Source of the DNA: Bacteroidota bacterium
Lineage (GTDB): Bacteria; Bacteroidota; Ignavibacteria; Kryptoniales; JAKASW01
Assembly: GCA_021845665.1 (NCBI GenBank)
Contig: JAJZVO010000005.1
Location: 81,422-128,403 of the forward strand
Length of the DNA: 46,982 nucleotides
Direction of reading: 5' to 3'
Part shown: positions 7,065 to 16,280 of the stretch, one piece after another
Position numbering within the stretch: the stretch's first letter is position 1
How the letters are laid out: every line of letters starts with the position of its first letter
The notes under the pieces: generated by a model
The model's input: only the letters and a program-made list of their open reading frames with translations
What the model was told of the DNA's origin: nothing
The model's database searches: none
Position numbers and translations under genes: made by a program

Positions 7065-7967
7065 TTAATCCCGGTGATTGAATACTTCCGCAAATTCCTT
7101 CGCGAAGTCCGTCAGCTTCACTTTGCCGAGCGCCGGCCTGTTGCGGTTGTAATCTTCACACAGTTTCCCCGTCTGCGTAGCCGCATTCATCTCGACCAGG
7201 CCTGCGGCAATTTTCGGGTTCATACCTGAGGCTATCATGCTGTTCAAGAGTTGTTCGTCTGGAATGACTACCCATTTCAAATCCGGCTTGCCGATGGCTG
7301 TTCCCAGAATAGTCGCGAGCTCGTTGCAGCTTACTTCGTCGCTCGCGACGTAACGTACCTTTCTCCCTTTGAATGGTGTTGTGAGCTCTTCGGTAACAGC
7401 GGCGGCGATGTCTAATGGAGAAACCCACGGCTTTTTGCTATCCCCACCGTAGTTCGTTGCTATGACGCCCTGCGCCTTTATCGTCTGTATGAAGCCGAAG
7501 AGATTATAGTAGAAACCGACGGGGCGCATGAAAGTGATGGCGACGTCGGACGGGAGTTCCTCCAGAATGTCCTCCATGTGACGATAGAAGGCGAGGATAC
7601 CGTTGCCTTTTTCCGTATGAGCGCCTATGCTGCTGAGAACGACCGCTCGTTTTACGCCCGACTGTTGAATCGCATGTTTGTAATTGTTGGCAATTGTGGT
7701 CGTGTACGCCTTCAGGTCCAGATTATGATCGAAGAAATTGCTGCCTGACGAGATCATGCAGTACACTGCATCCGCACCTGCAAAAGTGGATGCAAGAAAG
7801 TCGGCATCTTCCATCGTGCCGATAGCTGCTGTCGCACCCAACGCTTCAATGTCTTTTTGTTTTTCCTGCTTGCTGCTGATTACCGTAACCGCATGTCCCT
7901 TTCGCACCAGCTCTTCCGCAAGCGGCTTGCTTATATGTCCCAGTGAGCCTGTTAATACTATCTTCAT
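7065..7967 (-). CDS. NmrA-like NAD(P)-binding protein (atypical SDR), copy 2
   Basis: About 300 residues and a close paralogue of the 5599-6480 gene. The start is placed at the ATG at 7967 (MKIVLTGSLGHISKPL), because the paralogue begins the same way and an AGGA lies five bases upstream; ATG at 7973 is also possible. It has the Rossmann T-G-S-L-G-H-I-S motif, the G-A-D-A-V-Y-C-M-I segment and the common C-terminus K-V-K-L-T-D-F-A-K-E-F-A-E-V-F. Compared with copy 1 it has longer loops and a segment V-L-S-S-I-G-A-H near the active site, nearer to the NmrA/QOR2 consensus than copy 1's L-L-S-G-W-A-T. Predicted role: NAD(P)H-dependent reductase or sensor. Confidence 0.88.
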   Translation of the reverse strand: MKIVLTGSLGHISKPLAEELVRKGHAVTVISSKQEKQKDIEALGATAAIGTMEDADFLASTFAGADAVYCMISSGSNFFDHNLDLKAYTTTIANNYKHAIQQSGVKRAVVLSSIGAHTEKGNGILAFYRHMEDILEELPSDVAITFMRPVGFYYNLFGFIQTIKAQGVIATNYGGDSKKPWVSPLDIAAAVTEELTTPFKGRKVRYVASDEVSCNELATILGTAIGKPDLKWVVIPDEQLLNSMIASGMNPKIAAGLVEMNAATQTGKLCEDYNRNRPALGKVKLTDFAKEFAEVFNHRD

Positions 7968-8102
7968 TTTCATCCTGGATCCGAGGGCGCTAATGAGCAA
8001 ATCTTTTGGGTTGACGGATTACTGCAAATCGTTCGAACTGATCATGAGGGCAGCGATCCCAGGGGGAAAGAAACTCGGTGGGGTCGTTAGATTACCCACG
8101 GC

Positions 8103-8510
8103 CTATGCGTCTGAGTGCAATCCTACCCTGTTTCCTTCGGTATCGATGAAAACACATATGTAACCCGCAACAATCTTCTTCACTGAGGATATCACCTTAC
8201 CCCCTGCAGGTTCGATCCTATCAATCACTGCCCGGATTGAAGGCGCGGCGTTCAGATAAACCAGAACTCCTTCCGATCCCGGCTTCAACCGTGAGTTCCT
8301 GACCAGGGCGCCGGATACTCTCCCGGAAGTGGCTTGAATCACGCCTGGCACTGATGGAAAGAAGGACAACTCTTCGTCGGTCTCTTCCATATATTGGGTT
8401 CGCATCTTTATGTCGAGAATAGTTTCATAGAATTTCTTCGCCCGCGCCATATCCGTCACCGGAAGATCGAACCAGTTTATGACATTCGTCTTTTCATCGA
8501 GTTTGCGCAT
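8103..8510 (-). CDS. VOC (glyoxalase/bleomycin-resistance) family protein
   Basis: 135 residues, a complete two-module VOC domain. The N-terminal NVINWFDLPVTDMARAKKFY (9-28) is the typical first strand and helix (D-x-x-[RK]-A-x-x-F-Y), and the C-terminal half ends in I-D-T-E-G-N-R-V-G-L-H-S, the usual final metal-binding strand. It resembles the YyaH/PA1353-like subgroup with the K-x-F-Y-E-x-x-x-D pattern. The ligand is unknown. The AraC regulator immediately upstream on the same strand may control it. Confidence 0.88.
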   Translation of the reverse strand: MRKLDEKTNVINWFDLPVTDMARAKKFYETILDIKMRTQYMEETDEELSFFPSVPGVIQATSGRVSGALVRNSRLKPGSEGVLVYLNAAPSIRAVIDRIEPAGGKVISSVKKIVAGYICVFIDTEGNRVGLHSDA

Positions 8511-8555
8511 GATACCTCCTTATTGCCGGTTTTTGTTTTCAATTGCAATAGAATG

Positions 8556-9311
8556 TTACTTCCTGCGCAATGTAGATAATTGTACAAATCGGTCGTCTTC
8601 GTTGTCAGCAAGCTGCTTCGGCGTCGCTCCGGAATATTTCTTACTTTCCTTTATGAAGTGAGACTGATCTGCGTATGCCTGTTCCGGAAAGAGACGCTTC
8701 TCCTTGAGCTTGTCGAATGAAGCTCGAAAGCGCAAAACGTTGCAGTACGACTTGAGTGAAATTCCAAAACGATTCCTGAAATATCTGTTGATTTGTCTGC
8801 TGCTCCAGTTTACCTTGTTCGCCACGTTCGCCACTTTTACCGCTCCGTTACTCATATACAGAGTGCGAAACAACTCGCGTTTCCTGGAATCGATTGGTTC
8901 TTTCGGCGTCATGTCAAGTAGAACTCGCCTAGTTTTGCTTTCGAAGCTGACGAAATCAGATAAATCTTTTCCAGAGATTCCACCGAAGCCTTCCGGCAAC
9001 ACGGTTTCACTATTGAATAATTGCGCGATCTTCACACCGAGCAAATATTCAACCGCAAGCAATCTAAAACTGACACCGAACAATTCTCCATCTCCGGGAA
9101 CTATACATAGATACTCCTGGGTCCAAAGTCCAATCAGTGAACTTACCGGCTCCTTCCGGGGAGACTTCGTGAAGACTATATCAAAGTAGCCGTCCGGTAA
9201 TACTGAGAATTGCCTCTCCTTATCAGAGGAATTGTGGACATACCAAATTGATTTTACAAATTCGGAAAGGGAACCGCCGGGTTCCGCTTCTCTATACGTG
9301 ACGTCTTCCAT
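8556..9311 (-). CDS. AraC-family transcriptional regulator with DUF6597-type sensor
   Basis: 251 residues. The N-terminal part, Y-R-E-A-E-P-G-G-S-L-S-E-F-V-K-S-I-W-Y, with V-L-P-D-G-Y-F-D-I-V-F, is the DUF6597 sensor domain often attached to AraC HTH modules. The C-terminal HTH_18 domain includes W-S-S-R-Q-I-N-R-Y-F-R-N-R-F-G-I-S (about 168-184) and the end helix Y-A-D-Q-S-H-F-I-K-E-S-K-K-Y-S-G-A-T-P-K-Q-L, which is complete. It is therefore likely a working regulator, in contrast to the shortened AraC protein at 3926. It probably acts on the neighbouring VOC or oxidoreductase genes; no operator was identified. Confidence 0.88.
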   Translation of the reverse strand: MEDVTYREAEPGGSLSEFVKSIWYVHNSSDKERQFSVLPDGYFDIVFTKSPRKEPVSSLIGLWTQEYLCIVPGDGELFGVSFRLLAVEYLLGVKIAQLFNSETVLPEGFGGISGKDLSDFVSFESKTRRVLLDMTPKEPIDSRKRELFRTLYMSNGAVKVANVANKVNWSSRQINRYFRNRFGISLKSYCNVLRFRASFDKLKEKRLFPEQAYADQSHFIKESKKYSGATPKQLADNEDDRFVQLSTLRRK

Positions 9312-9386
9312 CTTGCTGCGCCGTTGATCAAGTTAGCAATTCAGTTCTCTGTGATTCGAAGCCGTGTCGAAATTCGTTAAGCTTTC

Positions 9387-10343
9387 CTAAAGGACAACCA
9401 CAATCTTTCCCACCGTTTTTCCCGTCTCAATTTGTTGATGAGCTTTCGGAAGATCCTCGAATTTGTATCTTGCCGAGACGTGCGAATGAAGCTTTCCTTC
9501 CGCCATGAGTCTCGCTACCTGCTTCATGTCCTCGCCGTTCGACTGGACCAATATCCGAAACGTCTGTACGTCTCTCGCTTTTGCCGCTTTGAAATGTTCA
9601 TCTCCGAAGTTAGCCTTTATGGAAACCACCCTTCCGCCTTTCTTCGCCGCGGCAATCGAACGAAGAAGATGTTCACTGTCAGCAATCGAGTCGAAAACTA
9701 TGTCTGCGTCCTTGACCTCGTCTTCAAATTTCTCCGAGGTGTAATCAATGAATTCGTCGGCACCGAGCTTCAAGACAAAATCCTTCTTGGCGGTCGACCC
9801 GGTGCCGATAACGTGAGAGCCGAAGCTTTTTGCTATCTGAACTGCATAATGGCCCACTCCGCCGCCAGCTGCATGAACGAGAACTTTGTCGCTTTTCTTC
9901 ACCTTCGCATTGGCAACGAGTCCTTGCCACGCCGTCAGTGCCGCAAGCGTTGCAGCAGCAGCTTCTTCGTGCGAGACATTCTTCGGTTTCAAAGCCAGCT
10001 GGTTTGATGGTACAGCAACATACTCAGCATACGCCTTTCCATTTCCTGGAAAGTTGACCATCCCAAAGACCTCATCACCCTTTTTGAATTCTCTTACATT
10101 ACTTCCGGCCTCTTCAACCACTCCGGAAATATCCCATCCCAATATGTAAGTTTCTTCGCCTTCCTTCGGTCTCAGCATTCGAAGCAGCGTAGCCCTGTCA
10201 CGCCTCACGCCCGCGTCGACGGGGTTGATGGAGATTGCTTTCACTTTTACCAGCACTTCCCCGGCGTTTGCCTCCGGCTTTTCCATTTCTGATAATGTGA
10301 AGTTTTCTATGCCGCCGTTTTCTTTCAATATCATTGCTTTCAT
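9387..10343 (-). CDS. Zinc-independent NADP-dependent medium-chain dehydrogenase/quinone oxidoreductase-like protein
   Basis: 318 residues from the ATG at 10343, chosen because it begins MKAMILKENGG as in this family and has GAGG six bases upstream; the open frame further upstream is non-coding repeat-like sequence. A GroES-like N-terminal half contains I-S-I-N-P-V-D-A and G-W-D-I-S-G-V-V. The Rossmann half has the NADP motif AAGGGVGHYAVQ (about 158-169). No structural-zinc cysteine cluster is present, so it belongs to the quinone oxidoreductase/enoyl reductase branch. Such enzymes reduce quinones or alpha,beta-unsaturated carbonyls. Confidence 0.92.
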   Translation of the reverse strand: MKAMILKENGGIENFTLSEMEKPEANAGEVLVKVKAISINPVDAGVRRDRATLLRMLRPKEGEETYILGWDISGVVEEAGSNVREFKKGDEVFGMVNFPGNGKAYAEYVAVPSNQLALKPKNVSHEEAAAATLAALTAWQGLVANAKVKKSDKVLVHAAGGGVGHYAVQIAKSFGSHVIGTGSTAKKDFVLKLGADEFIDYTSEKFEDEVKDADIVFDSIADSEHLLRSIAAAKKGGRVVSIKANFGDEHFKAAKARDVQTFRILVQSNGEDMKQVARLMAEGKLHSHVSARYKFEDLPKAHQQIETGKTVGKIVVVL

Positions 10344-10711
10344 AGACTTCCTCGATTTCTCATCTGTTAAACGGCTCCGTTTCCCTTGCCGTGCCTCCTT
10401 GTGTGCAATTTCACTAACAATTCCCGTGAAGTCAAACATGTGAACCCCGTTACCGGCCTCGCCTGGCCCGGTCAGCCCATCCTTCGGCTCATCCGTGCGA
10501 CTGACACAGCCGGCCGGATTCGCTGGGATGACCACGCAGAGAGGGCTCAATGTATCCAGGGACAAAGATCCTCCTTCACTCTACGCAATACCAAGGCTGT
10601 CTCAAAAGTGGCATTGACCCACACGCCCATGGTGTGTACGCACCCCTGATTCCGCCCGGTCCAAGTCGAAGTTTCCTTCCTCATGCGAAGTGCTTATCTT
10701 GATAACGCGAG
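10344..10711. other. Gene-free divergent spacer with low-complexity repeat-like sequence
   Basis: 368 bases separate two divergently transcribed genes and must contain both promoters. About 10440-10550 reads on the minus strand as GTCATCCCAGCGAATCCGGC and then a GC-rich run translating as P-A-N-P-A-G-C-V-S-R, a composition resembling dispersed GTCATCCC-type intergenic repeats. No tRNA, conserved short gene or confident promoter was seen. Confidence 0.4.
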
Positions 10712-11875
10712 TTGAAAAACAATAGAAGCGTTATCCCCGATACCAGACAACGTCCCGACGACATCGCGATCAAGAACGATGGCACCGGAGCCGGAAAGAA
10801 GTCTTATCCCTCAAGTCCGGCTGCGCGGTGGGCTTCGCGGAAGCTGCTCGGAATAGCCCTCAGACTTCTCGCCGTTTCAATTGTCGCGTTCGTACTCTGG
10901 CATCAGTTTGCCGGTGTGAAGATCGGCGCCGTACTTGTGCTCGTTGACAGGGTCAGATTTGCCTTATTCCTCGTTCTCATACCGCCTGTTCTCGAATTGA
11001 TCGCCGAGACCTTCGGGCTCGCGCTTTGCATTCCGGGCAGCCCAACCCCCGGACGTCTGTTGAAGGTTCTCCCGGCGCGTATCGGCTGCGATGCCCTTAC
11101 CAACTCCCTGCCCGCCGGTGTGGTAGCGGCCGAGACACTGCGTCCTGTGCTGGTAAGCCGCGCGTGCAAGCTGCCGATAGAGGAGGGTGTTGCGGCATGC
11201 CTGATGGGAAAGATCAACATGGCAGCCGCGCAGGGTTTGTTCCTTGCGATCACGATGGCGCTGGTTGCTCTCGGAAGTTCCGGACATGCTTATTCAGGCA
11301 CACTGTCCGTGAGTACGATTATAACCGTTATCGTTGTCCTCGGTTTAGTCTTCGCCGCAGTCGGATACATTTACACCGGCGAGCGCCTCACTCAGCTAAC
11401 CTCGCTGCTGAAACGAATTGCCTGGAATCGCTGGCGGCGTTTCCTTTCGCGAATCGAGTCGAGTGTGCACCGTATCGACGCGACGATTCTACATTTCGCG
11501 CGGCGCGATCAAAAGGCGGTCGTTGCTTCCCTCGTATCGTTTGTTGTAGGATGGATACTGCTGGGGAGCGTGTCATTTTTGATATTGAGAATTCTCGGTG
11601 AGCACGTTTCACTCGGACAGGGACTTCTCATGGAAGGTACCGTTTCGCTTCTCAGGATTGCATTCTTCTTCATACCGTCGGCGTTCGGTCCTGCTGAAGC
11701 CGCGTATGTTTCTTTCATCACCGCATTCGGTGTAGCAGATCCCGCGGCGGTGGCGCTTGCATTCATCGCCATCAAACGGTCCCAGGAGCTTCTCTGGATC
11801 GCTCTCGGATATCTTGCATTGCTCTTTTCGGGGAAACAGAAATCCCGTGACAGCGTGTCGCTTCCTACGCAATAG
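10712..11875 (+). CDS. Lysylphosphatidylglycerol-synthase-TM/UPF0104-like (flippase-like) membrane protein
   Basis: 387 residues with a cytosolic basic N-terminal tail (1-45) and about eight hydrophobic segments. The pattern of polar turns between helices, S-L-P-A-G-V-V-A-A-E (about 131-140), then F-I-P-S-A-F-G-P-A-E-A-A-Y and I-K-R-S-Q-E-L-L-W, matches the LPG_synthase_TM/AglD family, which moves or modifies lipid-linked substrates in the inner membrane. The start is a TTG at 10712 with no clear ribosome site; an in-frame start slightly later is possible. It is convergent with the T9SS gene at 11896, 20 bases away. Confidence 0.8.
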   Translation: MKNNRSVIPDTRQRPDDIAIKNDGTGAGKKSYPSSPAARWASRKLLGIALRLLAVSIVAFVLWHQFAGVKIGAVLVLVDRVRFALFLVLIPPVLELIAETFGLALCIPGSPTPGRLLKVLPARIGCDALTNSLPAGVVAAETLRPVLVSRACKLPIEEGVAACLMGKINMAAAQGLFLAITMALVALGSSGHAYSGTLSVSTIITVIVVLGLVFAAVGYIYTGERLTQLTSLLKRIAWNRWRRFLSRIESSVHRIDATILHFARRDQKAVVASLVSFVVGWILLGSVSFLILRILGEHVSLGQGLLMEGTVSLLRIAFFFIPSAFGPAEAAYVSFITAFGVADPAAVALAFIAIKRSQELLWIALGYLALLFSGKQKSRDSVSLPTQ

Positions 11876-11895
11876 CATATGGACCTCACTTGCTA

Positions 11896-14832
11896 TTATT
11901 TGATCATGACCATCTTCTTTAGTGCCACGAAGCTCTTTCCATCCCCACCAACCGCGTCGATTCGGTAGAAATATACGCCGCTCGCGAAACGGGACATGCC
12001 TACTGTTTCATCATAAATTCCTGCGCTCATTCGTCCAAGGTCGAATGTCTCAACTCTTTGTCCGAGTACGTTATAAATGGCAAGTGTCACGCTTGAGTTT
12101 TCTTTGAGCGCGAACCTGATGGTCGTACTCGGATTGAACGGATTAGGAAAGTTCTGGAGCAAAGCGAAATGCGCCGGTATCCCTCCCGTTAATTTTATAC
12201 CCAGGACTCCTGATCCTGTTACAAAGGGAACCGCAGCAGAGAACGCGCCTGTGCCACCCGCATCGATTCCGGCCACCCGCCAATAGAATGTCCGGTTTGC
12301 GGCGAGAGTATCAGAGATTTGGATCAAAGTGTCTGTAACGGTCGTGTCGACGATAACGGGTGTGAAGGCACTGTTCGAAGCGACCTGGAGCTCGTATCTG
12401 ACGGCAGACGCCGACCCTTTCCAGAGGAAAGTGGCCATGCGAGGTTCACCTGCGTTGCCATCGGGGTATATCGCTGCCGGAGATGGAGGGGTGTTCACAG
12501 TAGTGGTAAAAGAGTCGGCCGGACTGTACCCGCTTATTCCGGCAGGATTGTATGCCACAACCTGCCAGTAGTACTTGGCGAGTTCCTCCAGATTCGTTAC
12601 CGTAAGGGAAGTGTCCTTCGTTGAATCCTGAATCATGGAAACCACGGTCGATAAGCCGGTCCAGATCCGGCAGACATATCCGCTCTCATTTTGCACCGCG
12701 TGCCATGTTAGCGTAAGCGTATCAGGAGGAATGTGCATCGCATCCTGCCCCGGGTAAACAGTAACAGGGGTTCCCGGCAGAGGCATAACGGTGAAAGAAT
12801 CCACCGGAGAAAACGGAGACGCGCCCAGCGGATTCACCCCCTGCACTCTCCAGTAATACTTCGTGCCGGGGAGAAGTGGATCGATCGCATTTGTGGTGTC
12901 GACAGTGGAGTCATTGACTACGAAACCCTTAGCCGATGTGAACATCGTGTCTGTCCGCACCTGCCAGTGAAATTGAGAGGCATCCGATTTGCGAGCGCAG
13001 ACCAGCTCGACAGCCGGAATCACATCAGTCGAACCGTTGAGAGGTGAAACCGGGTTGGGAATTTCCGTTGCGGCGACCAATTTCGTCGTGAAAGTGTCGA
13101 CAGGAGAGTAGGCGCTCTTGGTCCATGGGGTATAAGCGAGGACGCGCCAGTAATAAGGAGTACCGAGACCGACCCGAACTACGTCGCTCGTGTCCGCAAC
13201 CGATGAATCGTTTACGGCCATTTTGCTCGCGTTTCCAAATGTCAAATCGATGGAAACCTGGAGATGGTAGCCTGTCGCGCCTGACACTTTGCTCCAGGTA
13301 AGCGTGTCTTTGTCCGCCAGACCAACTTCGGCATTGGAAGGACTTATAAGCCTGGGAATTCCAAGCCCTGACGTGATCAGGATACCTGACGGAAACAGGG
13401 CGTTCGAGATCTCCTGGTGTTCCTGAGCTGCCTGAGCTTTCCATTTACCGTAATCGGCCGGGAACCAATGGTAAAGGTCTCCAAGGGGAAAGCCGCTCAT
13501 TCCGGCGCTGAGGAGTGTGTCGTTAGTATAAGCAAGGTTTTCTTCCATGGGCCAGACCTGGCCGACGTCATTGCCCGGTTGAAACGCCCAGTTCACGCTA
13601 TTGTCGGCGCTCCAGTGTTCGTACAGGAACTGTTTTATAGAGTCTGTGTTCGTTGGTGGAGCGACGAAGTGCGGGGAGACGCTGTCGTACGCGTTGATCA
13701 TGTTCATGTTTGGGAACAGTCTTGCGCCGCTCGAATTTGTGGTATCGAAGAAGGCAAGTGTGCTCGTGTTCGTCATAGGCTGGGGAACGGGTATGAGCCC
13801 GGTCTGCCCGGTCGTTTTAAGGCTGCCGGTGTAAGGATTGTCCTGCATCCAATTGACGAGCCACGGCTGGATGTCATAGCTGTTGTCCGCGAAAAGTATG
13901 TGACGCTGCTGATCCGCGAACGGTACCGAAAAGCCGAACTGCGCAACGCTATCGATGTAAATGGTCCCGCCGAACGGCACGCCTTCCGCAGGTGTAGTCC
14001 CAAACATGAATGTGTTCTCAAATATGCAGTTCGTGACTGTCAGGTCCTTCCACCATCCCGACTCGATAGCGAACATCATGATGTTCATGAAAGTGCAGTG
14101 GTTGAAGGAGACGTAGTCACCATAATCGCCGTCTTCCTGCTGGTACACGTATCCCAGGTTGGCAAATGTACAATTTTCGAATGAGACGCTGTCGCTGTGA
14201 TATCCCGACTGGTCGTAAGGAAATGAAAGGGCTCTTCCATAATACCGAAGACGAGGATCGATATCGTTTCTGAAATAGCAGTTCTCGAAAATTCCCTTGA
14301 AATGCCTCGCGGTGATGGTGACGCATCCTCCGCCGTTGGGAGGCGTATCGCCGTAGTCGAATATGACTCCATCGAATGTAGCACGTTCCCCCGCGCCCGA
14401 TATATCCGCAGTAGAGTCGTCTTCAATCTCGATGGACGTACTCACCTGAACACCATCCGTGTCTGCATACAATATCCATAAGTTTTTCAAAGTCACGTTT
14501 CCATAACAGTCAAAGATGAAATTTCTCAAAACGGCTGTGTTCGGGGTCCATAGTATTTGAGGCGGAGCAGTAGCCTGAGTCACGCCGGGATTAGGTGCGA
14601 CTATCGTTAGACTTGAATCGGCAGGAGTTGTTACCGAATTGGTAAGGACGTACCGTCCGTCGCGTTTAAGTTCAAACACAGTCTCGGACAGTCTGCCCGC
14701 ATTTATATATGCCTGGATGGAATCGTTGAGAGATCCCTGCTCAGGCGGGACATGCACCGTATCGATTTGCGCCTGTAGTGTTGCCGGGACTAAAAGCGCG
14801 ACGACCAGATAAGAGAAAACAAGGTGCTTCAT
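11896..14832 (-). CDS. Secreted right-handed beta-helix protein with four Fn3-like repeats and a T9SS type A sorting domain
   Basis: 978 residues. A signal peptide (1-22, ending L-Q-A-Q) is followed by a region of short repeated strands (about 65-310, with repeats such as F-E-N-C-T-F and F-N-H-C-T-F) characteristic of a right-handed parallel beta-helix. There is a linker to about 490, then four fibronectin-III-like modules (about 492-584, 592-683, 690-778, 784-872), each with the Y-Y-W-R/Q-V motif. The C-terminal sorting domain has NFPNPFNPSTTIRFAL (about 894-909), L-G-Q-R-V and the final strand V-A-L-K-K-M-V-M-I-K. It should be exported by Sec and then by T9SS, and may bind or process extracellular polysaccharide; no catalytic residues were identified. 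Confidence 0.92.
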   Translation of the reverse strand: MKHLVFSYLVVALLVPATLQAQIDTVHVPPEQGSLNDSIQAYINAGRLSETVFELKRDGRYVLTNSVTTPADSSLTIVAPNPGVTQATAPPQILWTPNTAVLRNFIFDCYGNVTLKNLWILYADTDGVQVSTSIEIEDDSTADISGAGERATFDGVIFDYGDTPPNGGGCVTITARHFKGIFENCYFRNDIDPRLRYYGRALSFPYDQSGYHSDSVSFENCTFANLGYVYQQEDGDYGDYVSFNHCTFMNIMMFAIESGWWKDLTVTNCIFENTFMFGTTPAEGVPFGGTIYIDSVAQFGFSVPFADQQRHILFADNSYDIQPWLVNWMQDNPYTGSLKTTGQTGLIPVPQPMTNTSTLAFFDTTNSSGARLFPNMNMINAYDSVSPHFVAPPTNTDSIKQFLYEHWSADNSVNWAFQPGNDVGQVWPMEENLAYTNDTLLSAGMSGFPLGDLYHWFPADYGKWKAQAAQEHQEISNALFPSGILITSGLGIPRLISPSNAEVGLADKDTLTWSKVSGATGYHLQVSIDLTFGNASKMAVNDSSVADTSDVVRVGLGTPYYWRVLAYTPWTKSAYSPVDTFTTKLVAATEIPNPVSPLNGSTDVIPAVELVCARKSDASQFHWQVRTDTMFTSAKGFVVNDSTVDTTNAIDPLLPGTKYYWRVQGVNPLGASPFSPVDSFTVMPLPGTPVTVYPGQDAMHIPPDTLTLTWHAVQNESGYVCRIWTGLSTVVSMIQDSTKDTSLTVTNLEELAKYYWQVVAYNPAGISGYSPADSFTTTVNTPPSPAAIYPDGNAGEPRMATFLWKGSASAVRYELQVASNSAFTPVIVDTTVTDTLIQISDTLAANRTFYWRVAGIDAGGTGAFSAAVPFVTGSGVLGIKLTGGIPAHFALLQNFPNPFNPSTTIRFALKENSSVTLAIYNVLGQRVETFDLGRMSAGIYDETVGMSRFASGVYFYRIDAVGGDGKSFVALKKMVMIK

Positions 14833-14883
14833 GAATCACCTTTACCGTTTTGTGATGTCTTTACCTGACTATCTCTTTTATCT

Positions 14884-15025
14884 CTAAAGTCGAAAGGACA
14901 GCTGAAACCCGATCCTGCTACTGCGGGTCGGCACCGCAATTTCGCCATCCCTTGTCCATATCGGACGAATCGTTGATTTGAATTTCACTACTTCGGGAAA
15001 AAGAAGCAACTTGAGACAATGCTAA
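14884..15025 (-). pseudogene. C-terminal fragment, probably of an outer-membrane beta-barrel or large secreted protein
   Basis: Immediately upstream of the T9SS gene the minus strand reads F-K-S-T-I-R-P-I-W-T-R-D-G-E-I-A and then SSRIGFQLSFRL with a stop at 14884. The alternating hydrophobic ending with an aromatic near the C-terminus resembles the last strand of an outer-membrane protein. There is an in-frame stop at about 15026 and no start codon context, so this is only the tail of a lost gene. The family is not recognised. The rest of the spacer, to 15182, shows nothing else. Confidence 0.35.
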
Positions 15026-15233
15026 ATCGGCAAACGTGTATCGCTGACTGAACAGATTACCGCGGATTCTTTTTGACCCTTTCCTCTGCATAAATCCGTT
15101 TTCTCCGTCCGATGCGTGTTAAGATCATCCTTGCAGGACGCTGGCGAAGCTCATCGCAGCAAGCATTGTTGATAAACATAAGATGGAATGGACTCGAGAC
15201 AGAAACGGCCATACGAAAGGCGTTCTCCGCCCC

Positions 15234-15455
15234 ATGGAGATCGATCGAAAATTCACCCTCGCCCGTCGCGCTCCTTCCGGCGAACTCGCTTTTTTCGTGG
15301 AGCACTACTGGGTCGTGCGCTGGGACCTTCGAGGAGCGGAGCCGTACGAATACGAAACGCTTCCTTATCGAAGTAAGCCCGGGGGAATATTCGAGGTCCG
15401 CGGTGCGACTATGATGGATCGAGGCAAGATTGATTTTACGCCGGGCTTAAGTTAG
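15234..15455 (+). pseudogene. N-terminal fragment of an AraC-family regulator (DUF6597 sensor)
   Basis: From the ATG at 15234 the protein contains G-E-L-A-F-F-V-E-H-Y-W-V-V-R-W-D-L-R-G and Y-E-T-L-P, a characteristic start of the DUF6597 sensor domain of AraC regulators. After about residue 45 the match becomes poor (a small indel is likely near 15376), and the frame ends at 15453-15455 without the rest of the sensor or any HTH. A full protein of this kind is 240-270 residues. It is a relic just upstream of the DinB gene. Confidence 0.55.
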
Positions 15456-15506
15456 TTTCATTCAGATTCGATTCAATATCAAAGATAACCCAAGGGAAGA
15501 AGAATT

Positions 15507-15998
15507 ATGACAATAGCTAATCAACTCAGCCATGAACTTCTGCAGCAGGCAGTTAACACGAAAAGACTCCTCGAGAGAATTCCAAACGACAAACTCACGT
15601 GGAAGCCGCACGAGAAGTCGACGCCGATCGGGAGACTCGGGATGCACATAGCAGAACAGCCCAACACTATAGTGCGCGCCATGACGACCAGGGAATTCGA
15701 TATGGCGACAAATCCATTCAAACCGGTTTTCCCGAACAGCACCGCTGAAATTCTTGAGACTCTGGACAAATCAATCGCAAAGGCCGTCGAAGCGCTCGCT
15801 AATGCGTCGGACAGAGACATGGAAGCGGTCTGGACTTTCAGGAGAGGCGACCAGATCATTTACGAGATGCCGCGGCTCGCCGTGGTCCGCCGCGCTCTCG
15901 AGCACACCATTCATCATCGCGGACAACTTACGGTCTATCTCCGTCTGCTCGACATTCCCGTCCCCGGTACTTTCGGACCGAGCGCCGACGAAAGATAG
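15507..15998 (+). CDS. DinB family protein
   Basis: 163 residues, a complete DinB-fold four-helix bundle. Visible features are the F-D-M-A-T-N-P-F middle region, the first-helix L-L-E-R-I-P and L-T-W-K-P-H-E-K-S, then G-R-L-G-M-H-I-A-E (first metal histidine, about residue 47) and HTIHHRGQLTVYLRLLDIPV (about 132-151) with the H-H-R-G-Q pair. It ends F-G-P-S-A-D-E, as do many bacterial relatives. All three putative metal ligands are present, unlike the DinB gene at 1247. The upstream AGGGAAGAAG serves as ribosome site. The enzymatic activity is unknown. Confidence 0.9.
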   Translation: MTIANQLSHELLQQAVNTKRLLERIPNDKLTWKPHEKSTPIGRLGMHIAEQPNTIVRAMTTREFDMATNPFKPVFPNSTAEILETLDKSIAKAVEALANASDRDMEAVWTFRRGDQIIYEMPRLAVVRRALEHTIHHRGQLTVYLRLLDIPVPGTFGPSADER

Positions 15999-16065
15999 GA
16001 ACCGGACCTTCTCCGGGAGGGAGTGAGCACCACGCAGTACGGGTTCCGCCGCATTCCAGTCAATA

Positions 16066-16111
16066 GATTCCCACGGCTTGATTGTCGTGCTAACGATCAT
16101 CCGTGGGAATC
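16066..16111 (+). terminator. Strong inverted repeat, probable transcription terminator or repeat
   Basis: An 11-bp perfect stem (GATTCCCACGG / CCGTGGGAATC) encloses a 24-base loop that can itself pair weakly. A T-rich tract (CCCTTTGTTCCCTTTTTG) follows. The position, after the DinB gene and before the pirin gene, suits termination. Confidence 0.5.
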
Positions 16112-16280
16112 CCTTTGTTCCCTTTTTGTCCGTGTCCTCACGCGAGGGACATGGACCAGGAACCACTTACCTTTCACTCCCTGTTATCGATATGAATCCC
16201 GGAGATGCCAGCTGCATCAAATCCGCACAGAGAGGCGGGACCTCGCACACACCGGCGTTCCCGAAAGGAGGAGATAAGAA

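Noticed and set aside
6600-7093. Several overlapping open frames in both strands of the repeat block
   Set aside because: All are rich in K, E and N from the palindromic repeat, and none has homology that I recognise; considered shadows of the repeat.
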